DNA of 64,000 bases from Formicarius rufipectus (Eukaryota; Chordata; Aves; Passeriformes; Formicariidae). The stretch covers positions 755,854 through 819,853 of the forward strand of contig VXAU01002492.1 of assembly GCA_013399695.1 (NCBI GenBank). Direction: 5' to 3'. Under the pieces are notes generated by a model, which searched no databases, was not told the DNA's origin, and saw nothing but the letters and a program-made list of their open reading frames with translations. Positions 13,491 to 26,127 of this stretch are shown piece by piece. Positions within the stretch are counted from its first letter, which is position 1, and every line of letters begins with the position of its first letter. Position numbers and translations under genes: made by a program.

Positions 13491-14299
13491 TATGACAATA
13501 CTAAATAAATGAGATTTTAGTGTCAAACTGCAGTGCAAAGGTTCTAGTTACACCAATGAGCTGGGTCTTACTAAGAATGCCACCATTTAAAGGTGCTACC
13601 TACTTATTAATTGTATTTAAAGATGCTACAATTTACTTAGGTCGGGTACAGGGGGCAGTGCATTAAATAAGGGATTAAAATCACCTGACTTAATTTTCTA
13701 GATGTGCAGAACATTGGTTAACTATTTTTAATTTGTATAAGTCTCTATTTATAAGGTCAAGGGGCTGCTTAGATTACCCCCACATAAATCTATCCCTGTC
13801 ACATCACTGAGTCCCCTAGAGAGACTAGCAGGAGACAATCCTGACCACTCAGGTGTTTTGAAAGATCAGATTGGAAAAAGAGAAACCACCACAAAGGAGG
13901 AAAGGAAAAAAAGAAAAGGAAAAAAAAAAAAAAGGCAAGCCCAGCTCTGAAAATTGATTGGTGTATCATGGACAAAATAATGGGAGAAACAACCAGAATG
14001 TATAAAAAAACCCACACATAAGTCTTAAGTGAACAAAGCTATTAACTCAGCTTTCTAGGCAATAGAAAAAAGAAGATAGATTGAAGGAAAACATTTTCAA
14101 GTGTATTATTAGTAACATTAGCAGAGCTTTATCTTCATTTTGGTTGTTTTCCCTGAGCTCCCGTAGAAAACGGGCTAATCATTAGAGTTGCTTTCTCTCC
14201 CATCGCCTTAAAAGTGCAGTAATGCTCCCAAATAAATGACCTCTGTAACACCCAAACCAAAACAAAACCCTTAGCAACTAAAAATACACCGTGCTCTCA
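13491..14299. other. Non-coding stretch with purine-rich tract
   Basis: I see no gene. A purine-rich, A-dominated tract at about 13895-13935 includes a long A run. The sequence becomes sharply more GC- and CpG-rich just after 14300. Confidence 0.55.
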
Positions 14300-14810
14300 A
14301 GTGATGCTTTCCTGCCCGTTTGCCAGCAGGGTGAGGTGCCCAGGTGAGGTGACCCTGGGGCGCTCTCCAGGTGTACCCGCACTCCCGACTCCACGGGGCT
14401 GGGCGGGAGCGATGATGCTTCAGGACGCCCCGCACCTCCTGAGCTCGTCCAGCCGGGATCTTTTGGAGGCTCACCATCGGCAGCACCTTCCCAGTGTTAA
14501 CCTGAGTGTTCATCAACAAGGTGGCCCGCAGCCAGAAGGGGGTACTTGAGCACAAAGCTGGTGGTCGCAGGTGGCAACTCCTGCCCAAAGTTGCGACGGC
14601 AGCGAGCGGCGCTCAAAGGGCAGCCACAGCCCCTGGAGGGGCACGGACACGAAGCAGGGGAAACAACAAAGAGCGCTCATAGGAAATCGCCTCGGCAAGG
14701 CGGGGAAAATGAAGCGTGGAGTCAAAAATCGGTGCTATCCGGCCACAGGTCGCTGGCAAGGGAGGGGAAAAAAACCAAAGCAACGCAGCGCAGCTCTTAC
14801 CTACGGAGGA
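14300..14810. promoter_or_regulatory. CpG-island-like block, candidate promoter
   Basis: By hand count there are about 33 CpG dinucleotides between 14281 and 14820, in sequence clearly richer in G+C than its surroundings. That is a rough observed/expected ratio near 0.7, while neighbouring kilobases have very few CpG. CpG islands in vertebrates usually mark transcription start regions. A good 5' splice-donor match, CAG|GTGAGG, lies at 14341-14349 on the plus strand. On the minus strand a donor-like GTAAG is at 14800-14796. No coding exon can be recognised, so direction and product are unknown. It could be a promoter of a long non-coding RNA, an alternative or orphan promoter, or a GC-rich relic. 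Confidence 0.55.
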
Positions 14811-15832
14811 GCTGCTAAAGGATGTTTGGATTTACTGCAAGAGTGACAATGATGTCCCATCCTGGAGTCCCCAAGAGACTGTGATTAGGGAAACTGGAAG
14901 AACAAGCAGAGATGAAGCTGTGAGCCTGCTGAATTGCTTTGATGCCTGGGCTTAGGTTCAGTTCTCAGCATCACACTGATAAAACAGCTCTGTCATTATA
15001 AGTGCCTTAATTTTCCCTTGAATGATCAGACATTTATGGCATTTAAATGACATACACATTTTAAGCTATATTCCCCATGTCAGCCAAAAGCAATGGCACT
15101 TTTAGCTTGGGTAAGCCTGAGTATTTTATTCACTGCCATTCCAAGAACACTCAAATGACTCAGAGGAACCGCATTACAGTCATACTTTAATTTTTGACCC
15201 TAATTAATTCATCAAGTTCATAACTATTCTTCTCATCTGAAACTTGTTCTTAGCACTTCAACCTCTGCCTTGTAGCTTTAATTTTAAAGACAAAATGAAA
15301 ATCTTGGCTCTTTCCTCTTTCATTAAGATGATTTAAATTATCCCGAATTTTTCCCACTCCCACAGGTGGCTTTCTTTCACCTTTTTGTAGCATAAACTAG
15401 TTGAGACAAAGTTGACTTTTACCAGTAGCTAAACTGGGAGAAGGCTAACCCCGAACAAATTAACAGCACACATTTTGCCTTGAACTAAATTAATATGACT
15501 GCTAGCACAGGAACAGCCAGGAGACCAGTGCCTCGCAGTGCAAAAGTACTTACTTTCAAATATTAAAAATACAAAGTGCGGCCTGAACACTTCACATAAC
15601 AGCATCCCAAAGAGATTAGCTGAAACCAGTTTAACAAAGACCAGGCACAGCAGAAAAGCCCTCCAGGTCAGAGGGTTTCACTTAAGCTGAGTGCATGCTC
15701 TGATGCTGCTCCCCTAGTCCCTGTAACTGTGCAAACATCCAAAGTGTCATGAAAATCAACCCACAAAGTGAGAAAACAGCACTTTCTCCTTTCACACCAG
15801 TGCTAGTGATGCTGTCACCTTTTTTAGGGCGA
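14811..15832. other. Non-coding stretch after the CpG block
   Basis: I see no gene. Composition returns to AT-rich immediately after the CpG block, and no repeat family is recognisable. Confidence 0.55.
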
Positions 15833-15880
15833 TTTTTTTTTTGTTTGGTTGGTTTTTTTGTTTTTTGTTTTTTTTTTTTA
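15833..15880. repeat. T/G-rich simple repeat (TTTTG type)
   Basis: A run of T interrupted only by single or double G, ending in a long T run. It is the complement of the A/C-rich tracts elsewhere and also serves as a pyrimidine-rich lead into the acceptor-like site at 15916. Confidence 0.85.
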
Positions 15881-16489
15881 ATGTGTTCTGGTCCTGTGTT
15901 TGTGTTGTCGTTGCAGATTCCCAGCAAGCGGGTCACAGAGCACGCAGAGAGCCCCCTGCACTGCTGATGGGAGGCAAATAACTCTCCACTCACCCAGGGC
16001 ACAGCTACTGGTGCAGGAGATAATTAAACCCTGGCTATTGCTTTCCTCTCAATGCCCTCAGAAAGGAGATTAAAAGAACAAGGCTTGGAACTAAATGCAG
16101 GATTGCATTATTGCCTTGGTGTAGGTATAAATGGGCAGACGGGGGTTCGAGTATCCGTGGAGACTGGGGGGTTTTGTGTGCTTTGGCAGCAGTAAGAATT
16201 TTTAAGTTTGTATCAATAATCCTTGCCAGAAATTAACTGAGCAGGTAATTCCAGCAGAGCAGTTTCACTGTAGCACCAAGTGACTGACGTGCCTTCTCTA
16301 GAGACTGAAATGCCAGATCAGGATTGTCTGGCTTGTGCTTCAGCACCAGTAAGATTTTTCTAAATTGAGCATCGCTCAGAAGAGCATTGTCTTTGTGTCA
16401 TTTTGGCACTCCCAGTTTGATAGCACAGCACAGATGAGAACAGCATTCAATTTTATGTTGCAGTAATTAATTTTCTGTTTCTTACCAGT

Positions 16490-16786
<297 letters not shown>

Positions 16787-18337
16787 TAATTCTGAAATTT
16801 CCACAGGTTACTTGCTGGTTTTCTTCTTTGGTACACTTTTAATCAGCTCTCTTGTACTTCTAGATAGTATGCAAAAAGATATCAATATTTCCACCATGTG
16901 GACAATATGAAATAGAAATTTTATTCCAAATATATCAAATTGATGACAAAAATTATACCATATGAGCAGTAAATTATTAGCTAGGGAAAGAACAGTTTAA
17001 TCACTGTATATAACATGCCTGCAATACCTAAGCACAGCAGGTTAGTCCCGTGTTTACAGGTTTGGGATTTTTCTGTTTACTTGTTTGGTGGGGTGTTTTT
17101 TTTTTGTTTTCAAACTTAGACCAAGAAGGAAGAAGGAATGTACCAGCTAGTGTTTTAAAATCCTGAATCATATTCTTTGGAGTATGGATGAGTGAATGAA
17201 GGCAGAAAGCCTTAGATCAAGGCTGCTGAAAGATAAAGAAATCTTCTTCAGCTACAAATCAGTGGGAGCTATTTAGGTAAGACAGCTTGTAAAGTCCTGT
17301 ACAAAATATTAGTCTCTTCTATGTTAACAAATGTGAGGAGGTTTAAAGCCTCCAAAAAAAAGACAACAAAAACTCTGACAAGATGAAAGGTGAATGTGGA
17401 CCTTTTGTGAGAGTCAGAGCTGCTGATTCACCTATTTTAGCTGCTCCTTCACTTCAGTGTCTAATTCTTAAAGAACAGGAGGTATGTGCCTTGTCTTGTA
17501 AGGTATGTTACCCTAAGAGTATCTTTTACTTAATTCTGATTCTAAACCAGTGGAAAACAGAAGTCAGAACAAAAGGACTAATGCTCAAGGATGATTTATG
17601 GGAGTGAAGAATAAATCAGTCATTCGGATGTCATCGGTGTCTCATTTACAACTGTGAAGTTGCAAAAGACAAACCTCATTTTCCTCCAGACTAGGTCAAA
17701 CCTCTCCCATCCTGAAAACCTCAGTGCAATTAACACTCATTAGGGATAACTTTTTATTTGCTCCAAAGTACTGTGCAACTCTGCTCTGCCATTCTCTGAC
17801 ATCGCTGAACACAAAGCAGAGGGACTTTTTGGTGCTCAGATCCAGCTCCTGGGAAAGGCCACGGAGCAAAATGGTTTTGTTACTTTGTCCCAGCAATGAC
17901 CTCAGTCCTGACTGAGGAGCTAATTCAATTCCAAGGACTCTCACTATCAGATGCTGTCAATTTATCCTTTTATTTATATATATATATATATAGTAATATC
18001 TAATATGGAATAGAGTTACAAGGAAGTGAGCTGAGACCAGCAAAATTCACTTCAATTAGGGAGTAAGACAGCCCTGAAATTTCTCCCCTACAGGAAAAGA
18101 GACCATGGTTTTTCATACACATACCTGTAAAGGTTGTCAGTAAACGAAGTGTGATCATATAAGATGGATTTCTGCTTGCTCTTGGGAGTAAAATATTTTA
18201 TGTACCTCTACTTCTTCTGCTGGCGAGGGAATCCAAATCAAATGAAAATTCTGAATTTTGAATTCTTGCATTATGAGGTCAACCTCCCTTCTAATTCTTC
18301 ATTTCCTCCTGACATGTCAGTTCAAAATGTCCCCACA
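16787..18337. other. Unique AT-rich non-coding stretch
   Basis: I see no gene. It contains a (TA)n microsatellite at 17976-17992 and scattered T runs near 17097. No interspersed repeat is recognisable. Confidence 0.55.
17976..17992. repeat. (TA)n microsatellite
   Basis: An uninterrupted alternating TA run of about eight units, seen directly. Confidence 0.9.
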
Positions 18338-18664
18338 CAATAGAACCAGTGAATGGTTTGAGCTGGAAGGGACCTCGAAGATCACCCAGTCCCACTCCCT
18401 GCCACGGGTAGAGACACCTTTCACCAGCCCAGGTTGCTCCAAGCCCTGACCAACCTGGCCTTGCATACTCCCAGGTATGGGGCAGCCACAGCTTCTCTGC
18501 CCAACCCATGCCAGGACCTGCCCACCCTCCCAGGGAACAATTCCTTCCTAATATCCAATCTAAACCTCAAGCATCCTTCAGTTTGAGGCCCTTCCCCCTG
18601 GTTCTATCACCACATGCCCTTGTGAAAAGTCCCTGTCCAACGTTCTTAGAAGCCCCTTTCATAT
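18338..18664 (-). mobile_element. CR1 LINE 3' fragment
   Basis: On the plus strand it reads as the reverse complement of a CR1 3' end: agaaccagtgaatggtttga, ctggaagggacctcgaagat, caggttgctccaagccctga, ggcagccacagcttctctgc and atgcccttgtgaaaagtccc, in the order expected for this family. It is the same subgroup as the copies at 9520 and 61724. It contains no functional ORF. Confidence 0.95.
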
Positions 18665-21600
18665 ATAATGCAGTTTGATTACTCCAAATTGCATCATGCT
18701 CTTGTTTCAGAAACCACCAGGCAGTGCCACAAGTGGGACCCAACCCCACTGAACACAGGCAGGGAGGATGCAGCCCGACATTCAGAGCTGTCCAGTCCAT
18801 GCCTGTGCTTCAAAACACTCCTATTATCTCATTTGCACTGTCACACAAATTGTTGTCAGAGTTAAGGCAAATGAGACACATTCAGACTGAGCCAAATTCA
18901 GCTGTACGGCTGGAAAAGTAGGAGAAATGAAAGACAATGTGTAAAATCAGATAGTGCAAAGCAAAGGGGCTGAAAGGTTTTTGAAATTGGGAGACAGGCT
19001 CGTAATAAAAACAAATTCTGATTGGCAGACTGGGAAAATGTGAAGCTTTTGGGAGGCATTGTTTATCTGAAAAGCACGATACACAACAGAGATAAATGTA
19101 AAGACTGAACTCTGCCAAGCTTTGCATCAAGAAGCCCTGACACTGTACTATTGTTTCCCATCAAGGTATTTTGAACTCACCTGATATTTCCAGATTCAGT
19201 TCTTCCTCAAATTTGAAATACAAGATATTAACTCCTGTCAGCCTCTCTTTTATGTCATTTTCCTGCATTATTCCTTCTTTTTCCAGTCTAGATTGATTTT
19301 CCTTCCACTTAGCAATGCCAGCTTAGCTGCAATCTCACTTTGCTTTTACTGCTGCCCAGAGACCAACAAAGCTCCACAGCAGTGACAATACTGGGTTGCC
19401 TGGTCCCAGGGTAGGAGCTGAGCTTGTGTTCTGCTCCCAATGTCAGAGACACAAAGGGCAGCTTTGGTCTGAATCATTTATCTTTGTTTGTCTTGGTTTG
19501 CCTTTTAGTAGGTGACACCAAATTTACACACCAAAACCTCAACACTGTGTTGTTCTTCTGCTTTTCCAAGGCCATAGTTACAGCTTTTGAGGGATTGTCA
19601 AGTAGGATATCCCCTTACAAAGCACAGTTCTGCTAAAAGAGAGAGCAAAGATGGCTAAACAAATGGTTTTCCAGTTTTATAAAAATTTCTGTTGTCTCTA
19701 TATTAATGGGTCAGACTCTATTAAAAGACACAAGAGGTGCAAATGCTTTGGTGATAAAACCTGAGTGAAATCCTCTGAGTATTTGCACTTATTTCATCCC
19801 CATGAAACCCAAACAAATCTCTGATACTGCAGGAAGATCTTGGCATCAATGATGTGACTCCAAAACAAGAGAGGAAACTAATGAAGCTCTTGCCTTATTC
19901 TTTGCCGGAGACTCCTCGAAAACAGAGAGGATGAGGCTATTTATTGTGTATTTTGTGCCACACACTGTGTTACAGAGACAGTACATTCTACTATGATGAG
20001 ACAGGAGTCTTTTGGCTCCTTGTGCATTACAGTAAATAGCAACATTAGTGCAGCAGGCTGGAGATTGAAGGCTCCCAATCCTCAGGCAGAAGGCTTATGA
20101 ACTCCATGCCAAGACTGAGGCTCCCAGACAAAGAAGATCTGTCTCTGTACATGGCAAGCAGTGAGGGATAGTCTTCAAAAAGTTCCCAGCAGCACAGCTA
20201 AAGATCAGACAAGTATTCCTTCTTTGCACTAAGCAAGCTGAAATCCCTGGTGTCCTTCTCCTGTTCTTTAAGCCCAGACAGAGAAAAGGGCAAGCTGGAA
20301 TGATTTAAATGCAGTTGCCTTGATTATTTTTATTTTTTTCCCCCTCCGATATTTAAATATTTAGACACCTAAAAAGAAAGACACAGGTAGAGCTTCATGT
20401 TCCACATAGTGATACTGTTAGAATGTGTCTCCCCAGGTCTCCTGGACTCCTTTGATGCATCACAGTAAATGGAGAGTCCAACCTGGCACATAGATTGTTG
20501 CTCTGAAGGAATCATCCCCCATCTCAGCTGAGAACAGCACACAAGGGCCCTCCCACACACCAGTAATGCCATAATGGTTGGCTCAAAGAACACGCTTCTG
20601 CTACATAAATGGCATATGGACAGAAGGAAAAAAGGGTCATAAAACATAAGTGTTATGTAATGTTATATAATATTAATTCTGCCCTGGGCACAGGATGAAC
20701 AGATGGATTCATGGTGGCAGAGGTCACAGGTAGCCAAGACCACCTCTAAATTATCACAGACACTGCAGACAGGAATGACCCACTAGAGACCAAACTTTCG
20801 CACTGGCTAAGTACTTCCTGGGAGACAAACCCCACCCTCAAGAACTGACAACCCAAGCAGGGAGGGTTGCAAAGGATCTGGCAGGGATCACAGCATCAGT
20901 CTGCACAAATGTTGTCCCTGTGACAGGCTAGCTCAAGCCTGGTCCTTCCAGCATTTTTCAGCCTAGCAGCTCCCAAACTCTTGTCAGTGCTTTGCCACCA
21001 GCACCAAATGTTACAGTTTTCATCACAGCCAAGGATTTATCTGCTCATATTTACTTAGCATTTGCTGTGGGCTACTGCACTATATTCATTTGCTGGTACC
21101 CATTTTCCAGTGCCCTTTTATTATTCCCCAGCAGAACAGACTACTGGAAACCTGAAGGATAATGGTCTATTCACAGTCTTAGTCCTAATTAGGAAACATG
21201 TTTGTATTCTTTGGAGAAATCAGGATCCCATAATAAGGGCTGTATCAGCCATTAAAGACTCACTTTAGTCTCACTGAAACACCTGACTGGTGTAGCAAAG
21301 TTTAAAGTATTCATGACAAGGCTGTCTGTAGTTCTCAGGCTGGCACAAAGATATTCCACATCATCTGCATAATGTGGGAAGGGAATAGCCCTGAGCTGCA
21401 GCAGCAGCACGTGTGCACATGAGGGAGAGGGAAGCACATGCAACAGCACTCAACCAACCTAAGGAAACTGCAATAGGGGGCAGGAAAATAGAAAAGTATG
21501 GATGAAAGGCTACTAATTTTAGAAACTAACAGCCTAAATCAGTTGATGAGTCCTTTTGTTGCAACTATTAGAAACCAGCCCAAATCAGGCTAGGGTTTTT

Positions 21601-24600
21601 GTTCCAGGTACCTAATAAACTCCTAAAGTGAATTGTGACACAGAGACAGACAGTATCTTTGACCCAATTGCAATACAGGTTGTAAGAGTTTATAACTAAC
21701 TAAGCCCTAGCCTGGAATTCCCAAGGAGGAGAGCATACCACCTTCAGCAAAATTTTATATATACAATAGCTTCAAACAGGGGGGAAAAAATCTAAACAAG
21801 CCACAGCAAAAGAAAAAAATTTCCATTTTACTGGTTTTAAAAATCTGTCTGTGACCTGACTGAAATTTGTCCATGTCCAGGGAAAGTCTGCAGGTGTTGT
21901 AAGAAAAGGAAAACCAATTACAGGTTCCTAACAGTAGTTCTGGAGCTGCCACTCAGAGAGTCTCATTCTCAGCAACAGAGCAGACTGAGACAGGATTTGA
22001 GGGTCTGAGTTGCAAACTTCAACTTTTATATCCCTCTATCATTTGCAAGTTCCCTTTCTAATCCTGACACTAAGAAATTCCTCCAGAGTTTCTTGGTACA
22101 GGTTTTTGATGCCCTGTTTTGAGGAGACACCTGAGTTTGTTCTTTTGCTTGCTCCAATTTTGCTTGGGCAAAGCACTTTATTAGTGCAGATATATTGGCT
22201 CTGTGCCTCAGGTCACTCCCAGCTACATGGGAATCTGCATAGCAGTGCACTGTGTCACTGGAACAAATGTTAAGCTTCTGCTGGTGAACAGTAAATTGTT
22301 TTTATTGATGTGCACAAGCATAAAAAACTAAAGTCTGGCCTTACACTGCTGCTAGAACCTTTCTACACTACTCATAGTCAGCCTTGTCATTAGTCGGGTT
22401 CCAACCTGCTGGTGAACTGAGTGTACCTAACCCCTCGCTGAGGAAGGGTAATAAAGCTTAATATATGCAGTGGGGCTAAACTCTTAGGTGAAGAATAGCT
22501 AAGAATATCACCTTCTGAATGGAGGAATTGTTGGTTAGCAATCTCCCACGAAAATATTCCAGGTCTTAAGGAGGCATGGGGGAGTCAAGTTCTCCCCTCG
22601 CACCAGTTTTCTGGTTTGCTTTACATAATAACATACCAGAGCAGAGAGTGGCTGTAGCAACAACAGTGCCCACTGCTCCCTGCTAAATGTGTTTGTGGCC
22701 AAAACCTGTCCATATTCACCTTAGATCCTCCCTGAATAATGCAGCAAAAAGTCTTGATTTCAGCCTGTTCATTTTGCTGGCCACCAGAATTCCTAAATTG
22801 TTTGCAATCAAACAGCAGTTTCACAATGCCTGAGCATCCAGTCCAAAAGTGTTTCTGCACCAGTTGGAAGCAATCAATAAACTAATGAAAGTCAAAGTGG
22901 CTGTGAGGCAGCAAGACTTCTGTGTACCTGCAGCTGAAAGTGTTCTTTTGGCACACAGCTCCTCTTTGAACTAATAGGAAGGATTTTGTCTTTTTTTTGC
23001 AGTTCTCTGATTCACTACATCAAAACCCATTGCCTTTGCGAGGGACTTCATTATAGAATATCTCTCAAGGGGAGCAACATAAGAACACAAAAACCATGTC
23101 ATGTCAAAAGATCCAGAGGGGATGGAGCCTCTCAAATGAGGATTAAAAAAAAAAAAAAAGGCAAGGATATGTGGTGTGTTTTCCCCAAACTCTCCTTCAG
23201 TCTGCAACCATTTGTGTGCTCCATGGGGCTTTTGGAGACAGATGTGGCTTCTCTGCACTTAGAAGGCACAACAGGAGTGTCTCTGTTATTAATCTGCCCA
23301 GGTTTGCCATGAAGTACTTTCTGTAGGACACATTTAACACCAGCTAAATTATGCAGTTGAAGCACTGGGATTTGAAACTCTCTGGGCACAGCCCAACCAT
23401 TTGTTCCTGCTTGCTCATTGTTTCACACATTGATCCATGACTGAGGTTCCCAGGAACTGCAGCAGCACAGCACAGCTTGCTAACAAACGAGACTAACCTC
23501 GACAGACAACGTGGAAATCAAACAGACGAGAAAACTCCAGCAAGTTCAATAACTTTGGAATCAACCCAGTAATGGCTTGGTGGAGCGTTTCCAGCTCCTT
23601 CTAGTCTGGAGAAGTTAGGGTGGCACCACAAGGTGACTGCTGTTTTTACAGCCCCAGCAGAACCAGGGGCAGATTCTCAGTCAAACTGTAGCTTGTTCAT
23701 TCCAAACCTTTTCCTAGGAAAAAAAACTAAAAAAAAAAAAATCCTCCTGCCTTAATAGAAATTACAGTACTTCATTTGAAAATGAGAAGCAAGAAGAAAT
23801 GAGCTTTAAGTCATGATGACATGATTTTTAAAGTTGTTAATGGCCTGAAAATTTGATTTCAATCATTCTTCAGAGTTTTTCCTTACTTTTTTTTTTTTCT
23901 GAAGGTGAAATGAATACTTCAGAATGTTAAATCTTTTGATCATTTGAGAGGTGGATTGTCTCACTTTGTTTCTCTTGAACTACTTTTCAGTTATAAGAAA
24001 TCTATTCTGTAATTGTTAAAAAAAATCACTGAATTTGAAAGATCTCCTTTAGTAGCAGAAGCTCCCTCTGTTACCATCCGTATCATCACAACCCTTTACT
24101 GTAACTGTTTTGATGCTCTACTGCATCATTTCAAAGTCCATGTACCCTTTCCTCAAAGTAAAACTCACTTCTGAGTTAATTTTGAACTAATAATACAAGT
24201 ATTTCTTTGAACAAAAAGTTATTCTGGAATGACATGTTGCAGTCTCCAGCTACTTTCATCTTCCCCTTGAGATATTCTGATTTACATAATATTTTATCCA
24301 GCTCTTACTAAATGTATATATACTTATATACACAAAATTCCTTTCAAAAGACAACCTTCCATCTTAAGAGCTTTGAATATGCAGCAATAGAGGAGTTGGG
24401 ATGGCAAAAGGCCACTGACTGTGAAGATTTAAGACACAGACTGACATCTGCCACCTCAATCTCTCCCCTAGAAATGGAGCAGAATATTGTACACTTGGGA
24501 ATTCATTCCTCCTGGCAAAATACAGAACTCATAGGGAGTCTCAGACTGAAAAATGTCTCAGAATGCTTTTTCATACATACAAATACAAATTTCTGTAAGA

Positions 24601-25737
24601 CAAATGTAACTTCAGGCTTTGGGCTGGGGTTTTCTGTTTGTTGGTTTGTTTTTTAAGGCTTCTGTTTGATCCCACGGAGTTGATATTCATAGTTTTAATT
24701 GTCAGGTTTAACACTTCCACAGCCATTGGTCTAAGTCATTTACAGATATTTCCCTTAACCATTCAAACCTCCCATACAAAGCCTCAAATTCTAAGCACAA
24801 AGGGAACACTGACAGACTGAAAACTTGCTGCTGCTGCTAATTATTATTTTATAAAATAAGAAACTCTAGATTTGGATTGGTTGTTGACTTCTCAGTTTTA
24901 TGCTGTGCCCAAATACCAGGTTACAAAGCAGCTGGTTAATGGTAATATTTCTTTCTGCTGCTAAAGCAGAATTTAACCAATATTAGGCTCTCTGTGTTAG
25001 GTGGATATTTGTACATGATTTAATGGTTTTAAGAACTTACTGGAAGAGGATGCACAGATCCAGAATATAATGATTGTTCTTAATTTATGTTTCAGGGGCA
25101 CTTAGAAGTTCCAAACAAAATCAATGACAGAATCAGATAGCAACAGCATGACTTTGTTACAGCACCTTCTCTGCCATAAAACCGTATTTCACAGAATACA
25201 CAAAAAAAGGCAAGACCAGGAAAGAAGAAAAAAAACCAAACCTAACCAACCAACTAAAAAATCCAATTTCTGTATTCAAAGTGGAAAAGAACAAGTTTTA
25301 AGCTAAATAAAAGGGTTTGGTCTTGCAAAAGTGAATTCATTTCCCATTGATCCGAAAAACTCAAGGCATAACATTTTTGTAAACTTCCTTTAAAGAGAGC
25401 AATATTTTCTAATGGTTCATTTGGTTTTACAAACCATAATAGAAGTTTTTTTTTTCCTTTTAGCGCCTGCCCAAATATGGAGTTACAAGAATTGTTTTGT
25501 GCATATCCTTCTCCCAAATACGAATGTTTTCTGTGTGTGTTTGGCATGCACAGATGGACCTTCCATACAATGATCTCTAAAGCTGCATCCTGGTAGCAAT
25601 TTTTTAGGTCAGTAGTGAACTCTCAGTTATCAGTGTCTGGAATTCCCTCTGCAGTTCATCTGATGTTCAACACTCATAAGGACATTCTTTATTTAAGTGT
25701 CCTTCTGACCTCCCACTTTTTGGTCAGGGAAAGGGTA
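18665..25737. other. Seven-kilobase unique non-coding stretch
   Basis: I see no gene, RNA or named transposon. Simple repeats are limited to an A15 run at 23145-23159 and interrupted A and T runs near 23720-23740 and 23889. Open frames are short, and none is supported by splice sites or protein similarity. Confidence 0.5.
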
Positions 25738-26127
25738 AGTTTAAGTCCTGTGAGGGGCATCTGAGGGAACTGGAGGGGCTCAACCTGGAGAAAAGGAGGC
25801 TCAGAGGGGACCTTCTGGCTCTGCAAGTCCCTGCCAGGATGGGGGAGCCGGGGCGGGTCGGGTTCTGCTCCAGGGAACAGGGACAGGAGGAGAGGAAACG
25901 ACCAGGAGATGTTCAGTTTGGACATTAGGAGGAATTTCCCCATGAAAAGGGTGGTCAGGCCTGGGAAGGGGCTGCCCAGGGAGGTTTGGAGTGCCCAGCC
26001 CTGGAGGTGCCCAAGGCAGGAGTGGCTGTGGCACTCAGAGCTCTGGGCTGGGGACAGGGTGGGCATCGGGCACGGGGTGGGCTCTGTGGGCTGGGAGGGC
26101 TTTGCCAGCATTATCAATTCTGGGATA
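25738..26127 (+). mobile_element. CR1 LINE 3' fragment
   Basis: It runs from aagtcctgtgaggggcatct through ggagaaaaggaggctcagag, attaggaggaatttccccat, ggaaggggctgcccagggag and gggacagggtgggcatcggg to an end at attctgggat. This is the normal CR1 order over about 390 bases. It has the longest 5' extent of its subgroup, which also includes the copies at 7296 and 52930. The 211-codon minus-strand open frame here is an antisense by-product of GC-rich CR1 sequence, not a gene. Confidence 0.95.

Noticed and set aside
14271..14846. Several overlapping open frames in the CpG block
   Set aside because: They occur on both strands, as expected for GC-rich sequence with few stops. None resembles a known protein.
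16110..16165. B-box-like string ggggttcgagtatccg
   Set aside because: It carries one extra base relative to the B-box consensus, and no A box or tRNA fold is seen upstream.
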